In this document: piece by piece, positions 1 through 8,497 of the stretch
How the letters are laid out: each line of letters begins with the position of its first letter
Numbering within the stretch: the stretch's first letter is position 1
Source of the DNA: MedAcidi-G1 sp002713545
Lineage (GTDB): Bacteria; Actinomycetota; Acidimicrobiia; Acidimicrobiales; MedAcidi-G1
Direction of reading: 5' to 3'
NCBI GenBank assembly: GCA_964013895.1
Contig: CAXGYF010000012.1
Coordinates: forward strand, 1-42,860
Length of the DNA: 42,860 bases
Translations under genes and position numbers: made by a program
The notes under the pieces: model-generated
Told to the model about the DNA's origin: nothing
The model's database searches: none
Seen by the model: only the letters and a program-made list of their open reading frames with translations

Positions 1-32
1 TTGCTGATGATTACCCGTTAAAAGTCGGGAGC

Positions 33-809
33 ATGCTGTTTACACTGGTGGATCCAAATCTCGGTTATGAGGTTGCATATAACCGATGGTACGAACGTGA
101 CCATTTTTATGGGGGGTGCATGACCGGGCCTTACTGTTTCGCAGGAGGCAGATGGGTATCAACACGTGAATTGAAAGACCTCAGATTTCCTGCAGATGAA
201 ACCAATGCCCTCACCAACCCGTGGGATAGTGGCTCATACTTAGCTATCTATTGGGTTGAAGACGGCCATCACGATGACCATTTCAACTGGGGAGCCCAAC
301 AAGTACAACATTTATACGCCGGAGGCCGCGGGTTTAGTGAACGCAAGCATGCACATACGGCTTTGTATGATCATGTGAGAAATTATTATCGCGATGATGA
401 CCCAGTGCCCATGGAGTTGGCTTTAGACCATGGATATAAAGGTCTTGTTTCAGTTTCGATCGAGAAAAATCCTGAAATAAATACTTTTGAATTTGAAGAC
501 TGGCTGGAGAGCCTTGCTTTATCAACTGTTTTTAAATCTGGGGCTGCAGAATCTTGTTCTATATGGAAACCAGTTCCCGGTCAGGATGAAATGACTGGCA
601 AAGCACCAATGGACCTTGGTACCTCTCCAGGAGGCGAAAACCGATACGTACAGCTTTTCTTCATAGAAAAGGATCCTCGCGAAGTCTGGGATGATTTTAT
701 CGAATATGGAAAAGCAGTTGATTCATCAGACAAGGCCAAAATACTTTTTGCTGCTCCATTTTTTGCGACAGTAGTTGGAACCGATCGGTATGCAGATCAG
801 CTTTGGTAG
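33..809 (+). CDS. Conserved hypothetical protein, possibly N-terminally incomplete
   Basis: A 258-residue soluble protein that I do not recognise by name. It opens with MLFTLVDPN and has a Tyr/Trp/Asp-rich early segment (NRWYERDHFYGG, around residues 18-29), resembling small-molecule or dimeric alpha/beta-barrel-type hypothetical proteins that I recall from actinobacteria. No signal peptide, membrane segment or catalytic motif is evident. The frame stays open upstream to base 3 with no stop, and the ATG at 33 has only a GGGAG directly against it, which is poor spacing for a ribosome binding site. The true start may therefore lie before the window. It ends 64 bases before the helicase gene. 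Function unknown; confident that it is a real gene, not confident of its start. Confidence 0.75.
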   Translation: MLFTLVDPNLGYEVAYNRWYERDHFYGGCMTGPYCFAGGRWVSTRELKDLRFPADETNALTNPWDSGSYLAIYWVEDGHHDDHFNWGAQQVQHLYAGGRGFSERKHAHTALYDHVRNYYRDDDPVPMELALDHGYKGLVSVSIEKNPEINTFEFEDWLESLALSTVFKSGAAESCSIWKPVPGQDEMTGKAPMDLGTSPGGENRYVQLFFIEKDPREVWDDFIEYGKAVDSSDKAKILFAAPFFATVVGTDRYADQLW

Positions 810-873
810 TCAAGGTCGATCTTAATTATTTGTCTTAACCGAGTAAGTCCCATACCCCAAGTAGGGTGATCCT

Positions 874-3153
874 GTGGCTGAACTTTTTCCAAGCACAGAA
901 GAGAATGCAGAACCTAATCTCAAATTAAACCCTGCTCAGAGTGAAGCCGTAACCCACGGGAACGGCCCTCTTCTTGTAGTAGCAGGCGCTGGTTCAGGAA
1001 AAACAAGAGTACTAACAAGCAGAATCGCTTACCTGATCAATGAAAAGGGAATCTCACCCTTTGAAATTCTGGCAATTACTTTTACAAATAAAGCTGCAGA
1101 AGAAATGAGAAACAGAGTAGTAGAACTCGTAGGATCAGTAGCCCATAAGATGTGGGTTTCAACTTTTCATTCAGCATGTGTTCGAATTTTGCGACAGTCA
1201 TCAGATGAAATTGGATTCTCACCGAATTTCACAATTTACGATCAAGGTGATGCTGCTCGTTTAATGGGTCACGTAATAAAAGATTTAAATTTTGATTTAA
1301 AAAGATTTCCTCCCCGAGCGCTGCTGTCAAAAATTTCAACTTTGAAGAATGAAGGAATAAATCCTAATGACTACTTAGACAGTTCAGAGAACCCTTATGA
1401 CCAGAAGGTGAGTGAAATTTTCGTTGAATACCAAGCAAGACTTAAGAGAGCAAGTGCAATGGACTTTGACGACTTGTTACTCAATACAGTGGTTCTTTTT
1501 AGGAAAAATGAGTCAATCTTGGAGCAGTGGCAAAATCGTTTCAAACACGTTCTTGTGGATGAGTATCAAGACACAAATCTGATTCAAAATGAACTTGTTT
1601 CTCTCCTCGCAGCTCAACACCGAAATATTTGTGTAGTAGGTGATAGTGATCAGTCGATCTATCAGTTCAGAGGAGCAGATGTAAGAAATATTCTTAATTT
1701 CGAAAAATCTTTTCCCGACGCAACGGTCATAGTTTTGGATCAGAACTACAGGTCAACACAAACAATACTTGATGCAGCAAATGAAGTTATAAGCAGAAAT
1801 TCTGGTCGTCAACCAAAGGAACTATGGACAGAAGAAGGTGAAGGCGAATCGATTGTTCTGTATCAAGCCAGCAACGAAGACGACGAGGCTAACTGGGTTG
1901 CAGAAAAGATTATTTCTTATAAAAAAGCGGGGTACTTAGGACTATCTGATGTTGCAATTTTTTATCGGACAAACGCCCAGAGCCGAGCTGTCGAAGAGCA
2001 ACTAAATAGGTTAGGTATGGCATATCGCGTTGTTGGAGGTACACGATTTTACGATCGACGTGAAGTTAGAGACGCTCTTGCATATTTGCGTTTAGCAGTA
2101 AATCCTTTGGATGAAGTTGCACTTAGGCGCGTAATCAATGTTCCAAAGCGTGGAGTAGGAGACACTTCATTAGGCAAGATAGAAGAATGGGCAGATAAAA
2201 ACCAAATTGATTTGTTTCTTTCACTTTTTGACGCTTCCAAAGCTGGAGTGTCAGGCAAAGCACTGAAAGGAATTGAATCTTTTTTAAATTTACTTGAGGA
2301 ATCACAATCTCGTCTCGATCTCGGACCTGCAGACATAATTGAATTTTCTTTAGAACAGTCAGGGTACATAAGTGATTTAGAACAAGAGAGAACGATTGAA
2401 GCTGAGGGTCGTTTGGAAAATTTGTCTGAATTAGTCGGTGCTGCCTCTGAATTTTCGGATATCTCGGAATTTTTGGAACGCGTTGGCTTGGTAGCAGACA
2501 CTGATGAGATACCAAACGAGAGTTTTGATTTGGGTGAAGGAGAAGTCCTACTAATGACACTTCATGCTGCTAAAGGACTTGAATTTCCAGTTGTTTTTCT
2601 CCTTGGCATGGAAGAAGGTATTTTTCCACATGTCAGAGCTTTGGGGGACCCGGATCAAATGGAAGAAGAGCGAAGATTAGCTTATGTAGGAATCACAAGG
2701 GCAAGAAAAATCCTCCACCTTTGCAATGCTTGGAGTCGAATGTTGCACGGGCAAACTCAGTACAACCCGCCTAGTAGATTTTTAGACGATATTCCAGATG
2801 GATTGGTACAACGTGAAGGGTCACGAAAAAGTGTTAGAAGTTTCGAAAGTTCAACTGAAAGTTATTCGGATATAGACGAATGGGATTTTATTCCAGCGGA
2901 TCAATTTTCTTCTGAAGAGCCATCGGGAAGAATTTTCGGAAAAGGAACAAGTCAGACTAAAAAAGACGCAACGTCAACGGAAGCGCATTTGTTGGCTTTG
3001 CAACCTGGAGATGATGTAAAACATAAAGCGTGGGGTGCGGGCGTAGTAGTGAGTGTAAGCGGGTCTGGAGACAGAGCTGAAGCAGTTATTTCTTTTTCTT
3101 CTAAAGGGGAAAAAAGGCTTTTATTGGCATGGGCCCCCCTAGAAAGAGCTTAA
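874..3153 (+). CDS. pcrA: ATP-dependent DNA helicase PcrA/UvrD family
   Basis: Superfamily 1A 3'-5' helicase for DNA repair and replication restart, 759 residues, a normal length for the family. All signature motifs are visible in order: Q-motif region LNPAQSEAV, Walker A GAGSGKTRVL near residue 37, motif Ia TFTNKAAEEM, Walker B DEYQDTN, motif III VGDSDQSIYQFRGAD, motif IV LDQNYRST, motif V TLHAAKGLEFPVVF, and motif VI EEERRLAYVGITRAR. The C-terminus carries the small PcrA-type Tudor-like domain (LQPGDDVKHKAWGAGVVV), which in the family binds RNA polymerase. This domain argues for PcrA/UvrD rather than Rep or an actinobacterial UvrD2/AdnB. The start is GTG, preceded by AGGGTGA. It stands alone, followed by a tRNA gene. 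Confidence 0.95.
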   Translation: MAELFPSTEENAEPNLKLNPAQSEAVTHGNGPLLVVAGAGSGKTRVLTSRIAYLINEKGISPFEILAITFTNKAAEEMRNRVVELVGSVAHKMWVSTFHSACVRILRQSSDEIGFSPNFTIYDQGDAARLMGHVIKDLNFDLKRFPPRALLSKISTLKNEGINPNDYLDSSENPYDQKVSEIFVEYQARLKRASAMDFDDLLLNTVVLFRKNESILEQWQNRFKHVLVDEYQDTNLIQNELVSLLAAQHRNICVVGDSDQSIYQFRGADVRNILNFEKSFPDATVIVLDQNYRSTQTILDAANEVISRNSGRQPKELWTEEGEGESIVLYQASNEDDEANWVAEKIISYKKAGYLGLSDVAIFYRTNAQSRAVEEQLNRLGMAYRVVGGTRFYDRREVRDALAYLRLAVNPLDEVALRRVINVPKRGVGDTSLGKIEEWADKNQIDLFLSLFDASKAGVSGKALKGIESFLNLLEESQSRLDLGPADIIEFSLEQSGYISDLEQERTIEAEGRLENLSELVGAASEFSDISEFLERVGLVADTDEIPNESFDLGEGEVLLMTLHAAKGLEFPVVFLLGMEEGIFPHVRALGDPDQMEEERRLAYVGITRARKILHLCNAWSRMLHGQTQYNPPSRFLDDIPDGLVQREGSRKSVRSFESSTESYSDIDEWDFIPADQFSSEEPSGRIFGKGTSQTKKDATSTEAHLLALQPGDDVKHKAWGAGVVVSVSGSGDRAEAVISFSSKGEKRLLLAWAPLERA

Positions 3154-3188
3154 AAATACTTTTGTGTCTCATGTTTAATTGTCGACAC

Positions 3189-3194
3189 TAATAT
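3189..3194 (+). promoter_or_regulatory. Candidate -10 element for tRNA-Thr(CGT)
   Basis: TAATAT lies 9 bases before the first base of the mature tRNA, the expected place for a -10 box initiating just upstream. No convincing -35 is present at 16-18 bases, so this is a weak call. Confidence 0.35.
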
Positions 3195-3203
3195 TGCATT
3201 TGC

Positions 3204-3276
3204 GCCCGTGTAGCTCAGTTGGCAGAGCGGTTCATTCGTAATGAACAGGTCCGGGGTTCAATTCCCCGCGCGGGCT
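3204..3276 (+). tRNA. tRNA-Thr, anticodon CGT
   Basis: Complete cloverleaf of 73 bases. The acceptor arm GCCCGTG pairs with CGCGGGC (one G-T pair), the D-stem is GCTC/GAGC, and the anticodon stem GTTCA/TGAAC encloses loop TTCGTAA, giving anticodon CGT at 3237-3239. The T-stem CGGGG/CCCCG encloses TTCAATT. The discriminator base is T and no CCA is encoded. It reads ACG codons; a second threonine tRNA (TGT) occurs on the other strand at 18.5 kb. Confidence 0.97.
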
Positions 3277-3320
3277 CAGAAAAGTGTCATCTTTTTTGTC
3301 AATTAACGTAGGATTTGTTT

Positions 3321-3455
3321 ATGAATATTATTGGTGGAGTAATTTGGCACTATTGGTTAGCTGTTCCCTTGGTAGTAGTTGGAGTCGTCTCTTTAATCGC
3401 TGCTTTGATTGGCTATTTAGGGAAAGTCTCTTCTACGCGTTATCCCAAGCGTTAA
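3321..3455 (+). CDS. Small single-pass membrane protein (44 aa)
   Basis: A 44-codon reading frame starting at an ATG with a well-placed AGGA seven bases upstream. The product begins MNIIGGVIWHYWLAVPLV, continues as one hydrophobic segment (about residues 12-33), and ends in a basic tail (KVSSTRYPKR). This is the layout of an N-out/C-in one-pass membrane peptide. It ends 15 bases before the GTG of the DUF2342 gene, so the two are probably co-transcribed. I recall similar short membrane proteins next to this gene in other actinobacteria, which supports it being real, but that is from memory. A longer frame over the same bases (3284-3490) has no such ribosome binding site. Function unknown. Confidence 0.7.
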   Translation: MNIIGGVIWHYWLAVPLVVVGVVSLIAALIGYLGKVSSTRYPKR

Positions 3456-3470
3456 CTTCCAGGTATTCCT

Positions 3471-4559
3471 GTGGAGCGTTATCAGGCTAGCTCTGTAGAA
3501 GGCATGACAGTTGATTGGGGTCTAGCAGAAAAGGTAGCTAATCAAATAGCTAACAGAGCTCCTTTTAATGATGTGAGTTACCTAAAAGGTTTGAATGAAT
3601 CTTTTACTGCTTTCACTTCAACTGCTGAAAAATTGGTAGAAACTTCAACAGGTTTAAAATCTTTTTCGGGTGAAGCAAGAGCCAAAGTTGTCGATAGAAG
3701 TGGTTGGATCCGAGCAAATTTTTCTTCCCTAAAACGTTTATTAAAACCAGTGATGGCAGAAGATTCTGCAACGAAGAAAGCTTCTATCTCTTCACGTGTG
3801 GCGGCTTTGGAGATAGGTGCAGTTTTAGGTTGGATGTCAACACGAGTTTTGGGCCAATATGATTTATTAGTTTTAGATAATGAAGATTTGAAAGATCAAG
3901 ACTTGGTTTATTATGTCGGCCCCAATATTTGTGCGATAGAACGCCGGTACGCGTTTGATTCAGATGGGTTCCGGTTATGGCTAGCCATTCATGAATTAAC
4001 ACACAGAGCTCAGTTCACAGGTGTGTCTTGGATGAGAGAACACTATTTATCGCTGGTAAAAAATCTTCTTCAAGAAGTTCAAATTGCTACGGATCAATCA
4101 AAAGAGAAAACTAATTCAAAAATAAAACTCTTGAAAGATTCTGGTAATTCACGTTTTACTGAATTTAAAATGCCTAATTTTTTCACAGCGATGAATCAGA
4201 AAGATTCAGTCAAGGACATAGCTGCTCTCATGACTCTACTTGAAGGTCATGGTGACGTAATTATGAGTCGAGCGGGAAAAGGTCATGTTAGAAACCAAGA
4301 AAGATTCGAAAAAGTAGTTAGCCAAAGAAGGAAATCTGCCAGCGGAGTTACAAAGATTTTCCAAAAACTTATTGGTATCGAAGCAAAATTGGCACAATAT
4401 GAAGAAGGGGAAGAATTTATTTACGCTATTGAAGAGTTAGAGGGGATAGATTTTTTGAACACGGTTTGGGAACATCCTGACAACTTGCCGAAACTGGAGG
4501 AGATCAAGGAACCTAATCTTTGGATTTCTCGAATTAAAAGGCTTAACAATGAGCGGTAA
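3471..4559 (+). CDS. Zinc-dependent metalloprotease-like protein, DUF2342 / F420-biosynthesis-associated family
   Basis: A 362-residue protein of the actinobacterial DUF2342 family, often labelled a putative hydrolase or coenzyme F420 biosynthesis-associated protein. The key visible motif is AIHELTHRAQFTGVSW around residue 170, with HELTH matching the HExxH zincin signature. A later ALMTLLEGHGDVIMSRAG stretch carries a further conserved Glu/His (EGHGD) that is typical of the family and may complete the metal site. The catalytic activity and substrate have not been established to my knowledge. The start is GTG, with AGG seven bases upstream. The gene overlaps tilS by 11 bases, and the DUF2342-tilS-hpt order matches Mycobacterium tuberculosis as I recall it (Rv3626c-Rv3625c-Rv3624c), so it is an old conserved block. 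Confidence 0.88.
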   Translation: MERYQASSVEGMTVDWGLAEKVANQIANRAPFNDVSYLKGLNESFTAFTSTAEKLVETSTGLKSFSGEARAKVVDRSGWIRANFSSLKRLLKPVMAEDSATKKASISSRVAALEIGAVLGWMSTRVLGQYDLLVLDNEDLKDQDLVYYVGPNICAIERRYAFDSDGFRLWLAIHELTHRAQFTGVSWMREHYLSLVKNLLQEVQIATDQSKEKTNSKIKLLKDSGNSRFTEFKMPNFFTAMNQKDSVKDIAALMTLLEGHGDVIMSRAGKGHVRNQERFEKVVSQRRKSASGVTKIFQKLIGIEAKLAQYEEGEEFIYAIEELEGIDFLNTVWEHPDNLPKLEEIKEPNLWISRIKRLNNER

Positions 4560-5445
4560 TTTAATGTCTGAACTGCAAGGTCGTTCTTTATTCCCGATAA
4601 GTGGAACTAAAGTTGATTGCGCTGTTTCGGGTGGGGCTGATTCGTTAGCTTTACTTTTGTTAGCTGTAAATGCTGATTTGAAAGTAACTGCGTGGCATGT
4701 AGACCACGGACTTAGAGAGACTTCTAATGATGAAGGCGAAATGGTTTTTAAGGTTGCCAGCGATTTAGGTGTCAAAGCACGGCGCATTAAAGCGTTCGTT
4801 GAAGACGGTCCAAACTTAGAAGCACGGGCGCGTGATGCAAGAATAAAGGTTTTACCTCCACAAGTTCTTACGGGTCACACAGCCGATGATCAAGCCGAAA
4901 CCGTAATAATGAACTTATTAAGAGGGTCGGGTGTACAAGGATCTGCAGGGATTGGGGAACCTCATAGAAGGCCAATTTTAGGGTTACGTCGTAGCGAGAC
5001 CAAGGAGCTTTGTTTATTAGAGAAATTAGATCCAGTAAATGATCCGATGAATTTTGATCCTAGATTTACACGCAACAGGGTCCGCAATGAAGTGATTCCG
5101 TTGTTAGCTGAGGTAGCTGGTCGAGACCCTGTTCCATTGTTGGCTAGGTATGCAAATTTGGCTGGGGAAGCTTCTGGTATTTTAGGTGACTTAGTTAAAG
5201 ATCTCGATATAACAGATGTTCGGTCAGTTGATGATAATTCTGATCCTGTGGTTAAATTTGCAATTCAAGAATGGTTATCAGACAAAATTGGTTTACCGCC
5301 TGATTCTTCTTCAATTAATAGAGTTTTGCAGATTGTAAGAGGAGAAATTAAAGGAACAGAAATTCCTGGTGGTTTTCGAGTAGATAGATCTCAAGGAAAA
5401 GTCAGATTTTCAGTTAATGCAAAAGTTTCTCAGAAAACAGACTAA
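4549..5445 (+). CDS. tilS: tRNA(Ile)-lysidine synthase
   Basis: Converts C34 of tRNA-Ile(CAU) to lysidine so that it reads AUA rather than AUG; an essential ATP-dependent step. The N-terminal PP-loop motif SGGADSLALLLL (about residues 28-39) binds ATP, followed by AWHVDHGLRE and TGHTADDQAETVIMNLLRG, which are diagnostic for TilS. At 298 residues it lacks the extra C-terminal substrate domain of the E. coli enzyme, which is normal for actinobacteria. The chosen ATG has AAAAGG seven bases upstream inside the DUF2342 gene, so translation is probably coupled. An alternative in-frame ATG lies at 4564. hpt starts 37 bases downstream. Confidence 0.93.
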   Translation: MSGNLMSELQGRSLFPISGTKVDCAVSGGADSLALLLLAVNADLKVTAWHVDHGLRETSNDEGEMVFKVASDLGVKARRIKAFVEDGPNLEARARDARIKVLPPQVLTGHTADDQAETVIMNLLRGSGVQGSAGIGEPHRRPILGLRRSETKELCLLEKLDPVNDPMNFDPRFTRNRVRNEVIPLLAEVAGRDPVPLLARYANLAGEASGILGDLVKDLDITDVRSVDDNSDPVVKFAIQEWLSDKIGLPPDSSSINRVLQIVRGEIKGTEIPGGFRVDRSQGKVRFSVNAKVSQKTD

Positions 5446-5482
5446 TTTTTTATCAAACTATTCAGAAGATAAGGTCCTATTA

Positions 5483-6034
5483 ATGAGCCAAGAAAAATCA
5501 AACAATATACCAACGCCCCAACATGTTTTAATAACAGCAGAACAAGTAGCGGAGAAAGTCGATGAACTCGGTAAGCAAATAAGCCATGACTATTCAAAAG
5601 AAGCACCTCTTTTGGTAGGAGTCCTAAAAGGGGCATTTGTTTTTATGAGTGATCTTTCAAGGGCCATTGACTTGCCAATAGAGTTCGACTTTATGGCTGT
5701 CTCCTCCTACGGACATTCGACTACATCTTCTGGGGTAGTGCGAATAGTTAAAGATCTTGATCTTGATTTAGCTGGTCGACATGTTCTTTTAGTTGAAGAC
5801 ATAGTTGACAGTGGATTGACCCTTAATTTCTTACGAAAGAACTTACTTGCTAGAAACCCTGCGAGCTTAGAAATTTGCGCTCTTTTAGTTAGGGAAGATT
5901 TTCAATTTGAAGAAGACACAATAAAGTACTCCGGTTTTCAAGTTCCAGCTGATTGGTTAGTTGGTTATGGCTTGGATGTAGCTGAGCGTTATAGAAATTT
6001 GCCTGATATCTGGGTAGCTAGTTCAGAGAGCTAA
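5483..6034 (+). CDS. hpt: Hypoxanthine(-guanine) phosphoribosyltransferase
   Basis: Purine salvage enzyme that joins hypoxanthine or guanine to PRPP to give IMP or GMP. The product is 183 residues from the ATG at 5483, the usual family size. Diagnostic parts are LLVGVLKGAFVFMSDL, the PRPP-binding loop HVLLVEDIVDSGLTL, and the C-terminal base-recognition stretch DWLVGYGLDVAERYRNLPDIW. The open frame extends 22 codons upstream into tilS, but the ATG at 5483 has AAGG eight bases before it and leaves a normal N-terminus. In many actinobacteria ftsH and the folate genes follow hpt; here they do not. Confidence 0.94.
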   Translation: MSQEKSNNIPTPQHVLITAEQVAEKVDELGKQISHDYSKEAPLLVGVLKGAFVFMSDLSRAIDLPIEFDFMAVSSYGHSTTSSGVVRIVKDLDLDLAGRHVLLVEDIVDSGLTLNFLRKNLLARNPASLEICALLVREDFQFEEDTIKYSGFQVPADWLVGYGLDVAERYRNLPDIWVASSES

Positions 6035-6162
6035 TAAGTTGGGGAAATTTAAGTTGATTAACTTGCGTTGTGTAGTTCTTACTCGTGTAGCCTCCGATCT
6101 GATGCAGTTACTTTTTTTGAAACAATTTCAAGATTTATCTTCATTTAAATTAAGGTTTGTTG

Positions 6163-6672
6163 ATGAGAGGTAAGTGGGCGCAGGGGATAGAACCAAGGAA
6201 ATTTTATTGGGTCATCAAAGACTCTTTAGCTATTTGTGAGCGGCCAGGAGGTTTTGGCGAAAGCCATAGAAGCGTTCGGCGGCAAGAGGAAGTTATTTGG
6301 ATTAGGCAAAATAACTTCGATGTAGTCGTGTCACTGCTTGCTAATGACGACAACATCAAGGCATATGAAAGCCAAGGAGTACGGTGGGTTCAGATGCCTT
6401 TCGGGGGAGCAGAGGAGGGCTTGACAAGATTGAATGCTTTATTTACCCGATTGAACTCTTTATTGGATGATAATCCAAAAGTATTGTTGCATAGAGAAGA
6501 GTTGGGTGATCAAATTTGTGGTCTTATAGCGGCGTACCTTTTATGGCGTGAATTAGTTCCGACAGGTCCACGCGCAATTGAAGTTGTTGAACAACTTCTT
6601 GAAAAGCAAATCGGAAGCGATGGTCGTGAGATAGTTGAACTTATAGAGATTGAAAGTAAAAGTAATTCGTAG
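6163..6672 (+). CDS. Dual-specificity-phosphatase-like protein with lost catalytic residues (pseudophosphatase)
   Basis: A 169-residue protein with the outline of a small dual-specificity protein phosphatase: FYWVIKDSLAICERPGGFG near the start, then WIRQNNFDVVVSLL, then VRWVQMPFGGAEEG in the place of the general-acid loop, then VLLHREELGDQICGLIAAYLLW where the P-loop belongs. A working P-loop is HCxxGxxR. Here the aligned stretch HREELGDQ has Arg in place of the catalytic Cys and Gln in place of the phosphate-binding Arg, so phosphatase activity is not expected. The start ATG has AAGG seven bases upstream (a TTG at 6157 is the alternative). It sits five bases before panC and is probably co-transcribed with it. 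The assignment rests on motif alignment by eye; a regulatory or binding role is inference. Confidence 0.65.
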   Translation: MRGKWAQGIEPRKFYWVIKDSLAICERPGGFGESHRSVRRQEEVIWIRQNNFDVVVSLLANDDNIKAYESQGVRWVQMPFGGAEEGLTRLNALFTRLNSLLDDNPKVLLHREELGDQICGLIAAYLLWRELVPTGPRAIEVVEQLLEKQIGSDGREIVELIEIESKSNS

Positions 6673-6677
6673 TTTCC

Positions 6678-7535
6678 ATGGAGATAGTTGCATCTGTTAA
6701 GGATTTACAAAATCTTTTAAGTGAAAAGCGGAACTCGGGAGAAGAAATAGGTTTTGTCCCAACAATGGGGGCTCTCCATGAAGGGCATACTTCATTAATT
6801 GACACCTCAGTTAGGGAGAGAAAAACTACCGTAGTCTCTATTTTTGTAAATCCACTTCAGTTTTCAGCTGAAGAAGATTTAGATGATTATCCTTTGAGTT
6901 CTGAAAAAGATAAGGAAATTTGCGCAAATCATAAAGTTGATCTCCTTTTCTGTCCGACACAGAAAGAGATATATCCAGAAGGGTCGCCGGAACTAGAAGA
7001 AATTGGTGAAATCGGGAAAATTCTTGAAGGAAAGAGTAGGCCTTCTCATTTTCAGGGTGTTGCAACAGTAGTTGCACGACTTTTCGAGATCGTCGGCGAT
7101 GCTCATGTATATTTTGGAGAAAAAGATTTCCAACAGGTAATGGTTGTTAACGATCTTGTGAAACGCCGCCGATTTCCGGTTGAAATTGTTGCATGTCCAA
7201 CTATTCGTCAAATTGACGGATTAGCCCTTTCGAGTCGGAATGTTTATTTGACAGAAGATCAACGTGCAGATGCCCCCGTGCTTTACCGTGCTTTGAACAT
7301 GGGAGCAGAATTGATTGCAGACGGAGAAAAAAGTTCTGAAAATCTGAAAAAATTGATAAGTGATATTGTTAGAAATGAATCAAAAGGCGATTTAGATTAT
7401 GTAGATGTTGTCGATTCTGAAACTTTTGCCCCAGTTAACTTATTAAGTGATTCTGGCAAAAAGATCCGAATATTAATCGCATGCAAGTTTGGAAGCGCTC
7501 GGTTAATAGACAATATTGGCGTTGTTATTCCCTGA
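6678..7535 (+). CDS. panC: Pantothenate synthetase
   Basis: Joins pantoate and beta-alanine with ATP to make pantothenate, the precursor of coenzyme A. The product is 285 residues, normal for the family. Clear motifs are VGFVPTMGALHEGH-type start (FVPTMGALHEGHTSLI, with the HxGH nucleotide site), VVSIFVNPLQF, FGEKDFQQVMVVNDLV, and LALSSRNVYL. The HIGH-like motif and the KMSK-like SSRN loop are intact. panD, often adjacent in actinobacteria, is absent here, but coaX (pantothenate kinase) follows after a gap of 167 bases containing a terminator-like hairpin. The ribosome binding site is weak, which fits coupling to the upstream gene. Confidence 0.95.
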   Translation: MEIVASVKDLQNLLSEKRNSGEEIGFVPTMGALHEGHTSLIDTSVRERKTTVVSIFVNPLQFSAEEDLDDYPLSSEKDKEICANHKVDLLFCPTQKEIYPEGSPELEEIGEIGKILEGKSRPSHFQGVATVVARLFEIVGDAHVYFGEKDFQQVMVVNDLVKRRRFPVEIVACPTIRQIDGLALSSRNVYLTEDQRADAPVLYRALNMGAELIADGEKSSENLKKLISDIVRNESKGDLDYVDVVDSETFAPVNLLSDSGKKIRILIACKFGSARLIDNIGVVIP

Positions 7536-7570
7536 AACTTGAAATCGACTACTAGAACGTTCTCAAGGGA

Positions 7571-7590
7571 CTACCCTGAAACAGGTAGTT
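7571..7590 (+). terminator. Terminator-like hairpin after panC
   Basis: ACTACC(C)TG and CAGGTAGT form an eight-pair stem with one bulged C and an AAA loop, followed by TCTTTAACTT. The T-tract is short, so termination may be partial. It sits between panC and coaX and suggests coaX-lysS is a separate transcript. Confidence 0.5.
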
Positions 7591-7642
7591 CTTTAACTTC
7601 ATTTAGTATTAATAGTTTTTAAAATGAGTGTTAGTGAATTGG

Positions 7643-7670
7643 TTGTCTTATCTTTGTGTGAGACTAAATT
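7643..7670 (+). promoter_or_regulatory. Weak candidate promoter for coaX-lysS
   Basis: TTGTCT (7643-7648) and TAAATT (7665-7670) are separated by 16 bases and lie 33 bases before the coaX start, downstream of the panC hairpin. Both boxes are imperfect; the location is the main support. Confidence 0.25.
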
Positions 7671-7702
7671 TTACTAGAAAAGTAACTTATGAGAGGAAAA
7701 GA

Positions 7703-8497
7703 ATGCTCCTAACCATTGATGTAGGAAATACTCAGACGGTTATAGGGCTTTACGAAAGTTCTTCATCCTCGAGTGAGGCTGATGCCGGACTTTTGGACTA
7801 TTGGCGAATTGCCACTGACGATGATCGAACTTCTGATGAACACGCTGTAATTATTAGAGATTTGGTTAGGTCTTCTGGTTATAAGGATGAATTCGAAGGA
7901 ATTGCGATTTGTTCAGGTGTTCCACGTGTGCTGGCAAGTCTTCGCGAGATGGTTGGTAGGTACATGGAATTAGAGCCAGTGGTTATTGAACCTGGAGTAC
8001 GAACTGGAATGTCTATTCTCTACGATAATCCCCGTGAGGTTGGAGCGGATCGCATTGCAAATGCTGTTGCAGCTTTCGATTTATACGGTGGCCCGTCTGT
8101 AGTTGTTGATTTTGGGACTGGAAATAATTTCGATGTTATTTCCTCAGAAGGTGAATTCCTTGGCGGCGCTATAGCCCCCGGTATTGAGATAAGTCTGGAC
8201 GCCCTTTTCGAACGAGCTGCTGCCTTAAGAGCTATCGAATTGACTGAACCACGAAGCGTTATTGGCAAAAGTACAGTTGAGTCCCTTCAATCAGGTGCTG
8301 TTTATGGTTTCGCATCTCAAGTAGATGGGATGGTTGATCGATTCAGAAAAGAACTAAACGATTGCATAGTAATCGCTACTGGTGGTTTAGCGCATCTAAT
8401 TGCTCCAGTAGCAAAATCGATTGATCATGTAGAACCATTTCTAACTTTGCATGGGCTAAGACTTGTGTACGATTTAAATAGAGGTGATGATGGATAG
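7703..8497 (+). CDS. coaX: Type III pantothenate kinase
   Basis: Phosphorylates pantothenate in the first committed step of coenzyme A synthesis; type III enzymes are usually feedback-insensitive and require a monovalent cation. The product is 264 residues. It opens with LLTIDVGNTQTVIGLY (phosphate-binding Asp), then GADRIANAVAAFDLYGG, VVVDFGTGNNFDVIS and FLGGAIAPGI, which are the ASKHA-fold motifs of CoaX. The start ATG has GAGAGG seven bases upstream; a 25-codon upstream extension of the frame is not supported. It overlaps lysS by eight bases. The coaX-lysS-clpC order is shared with mycobacteria, as I recall it. Confidence 0.93.
   Translation: MLLTIDVGNTQTVIGLYESSSSSSEADAGLLDYWRIATDDDRTSDEHAVIIRDLVRSSGYKDEFEGIAICSGVPRVLASLREMVGRYMELEPVVIEPGVRTGMSILYDNPREVGADRIANAVAAFDLYGGPSVVVDFGTGNNFDVISSEGEFLGGAIAPGIEISLDALFERAAALRAIELTEPRSVIGKSTVESLQSGAVYGFASQVDGMVDRFRKELNDCIVIATGGLAHLIAPVAKSIDHVEPFLTLHGLRLVYDLNRGDDG

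Noticed and set aside
2049..2560. Two overlapping reverse-strand frames inside the helicase gene
   Set aside because: Low-complexity shadow translations of pcrA with no family features.
3284..3490. A 68-codon frame after the tRNA
   Set aside because: No ribosome binding site, odd Cys/Ser/Arg-rich composition, and it overlaps the better supported 44-codon frame.
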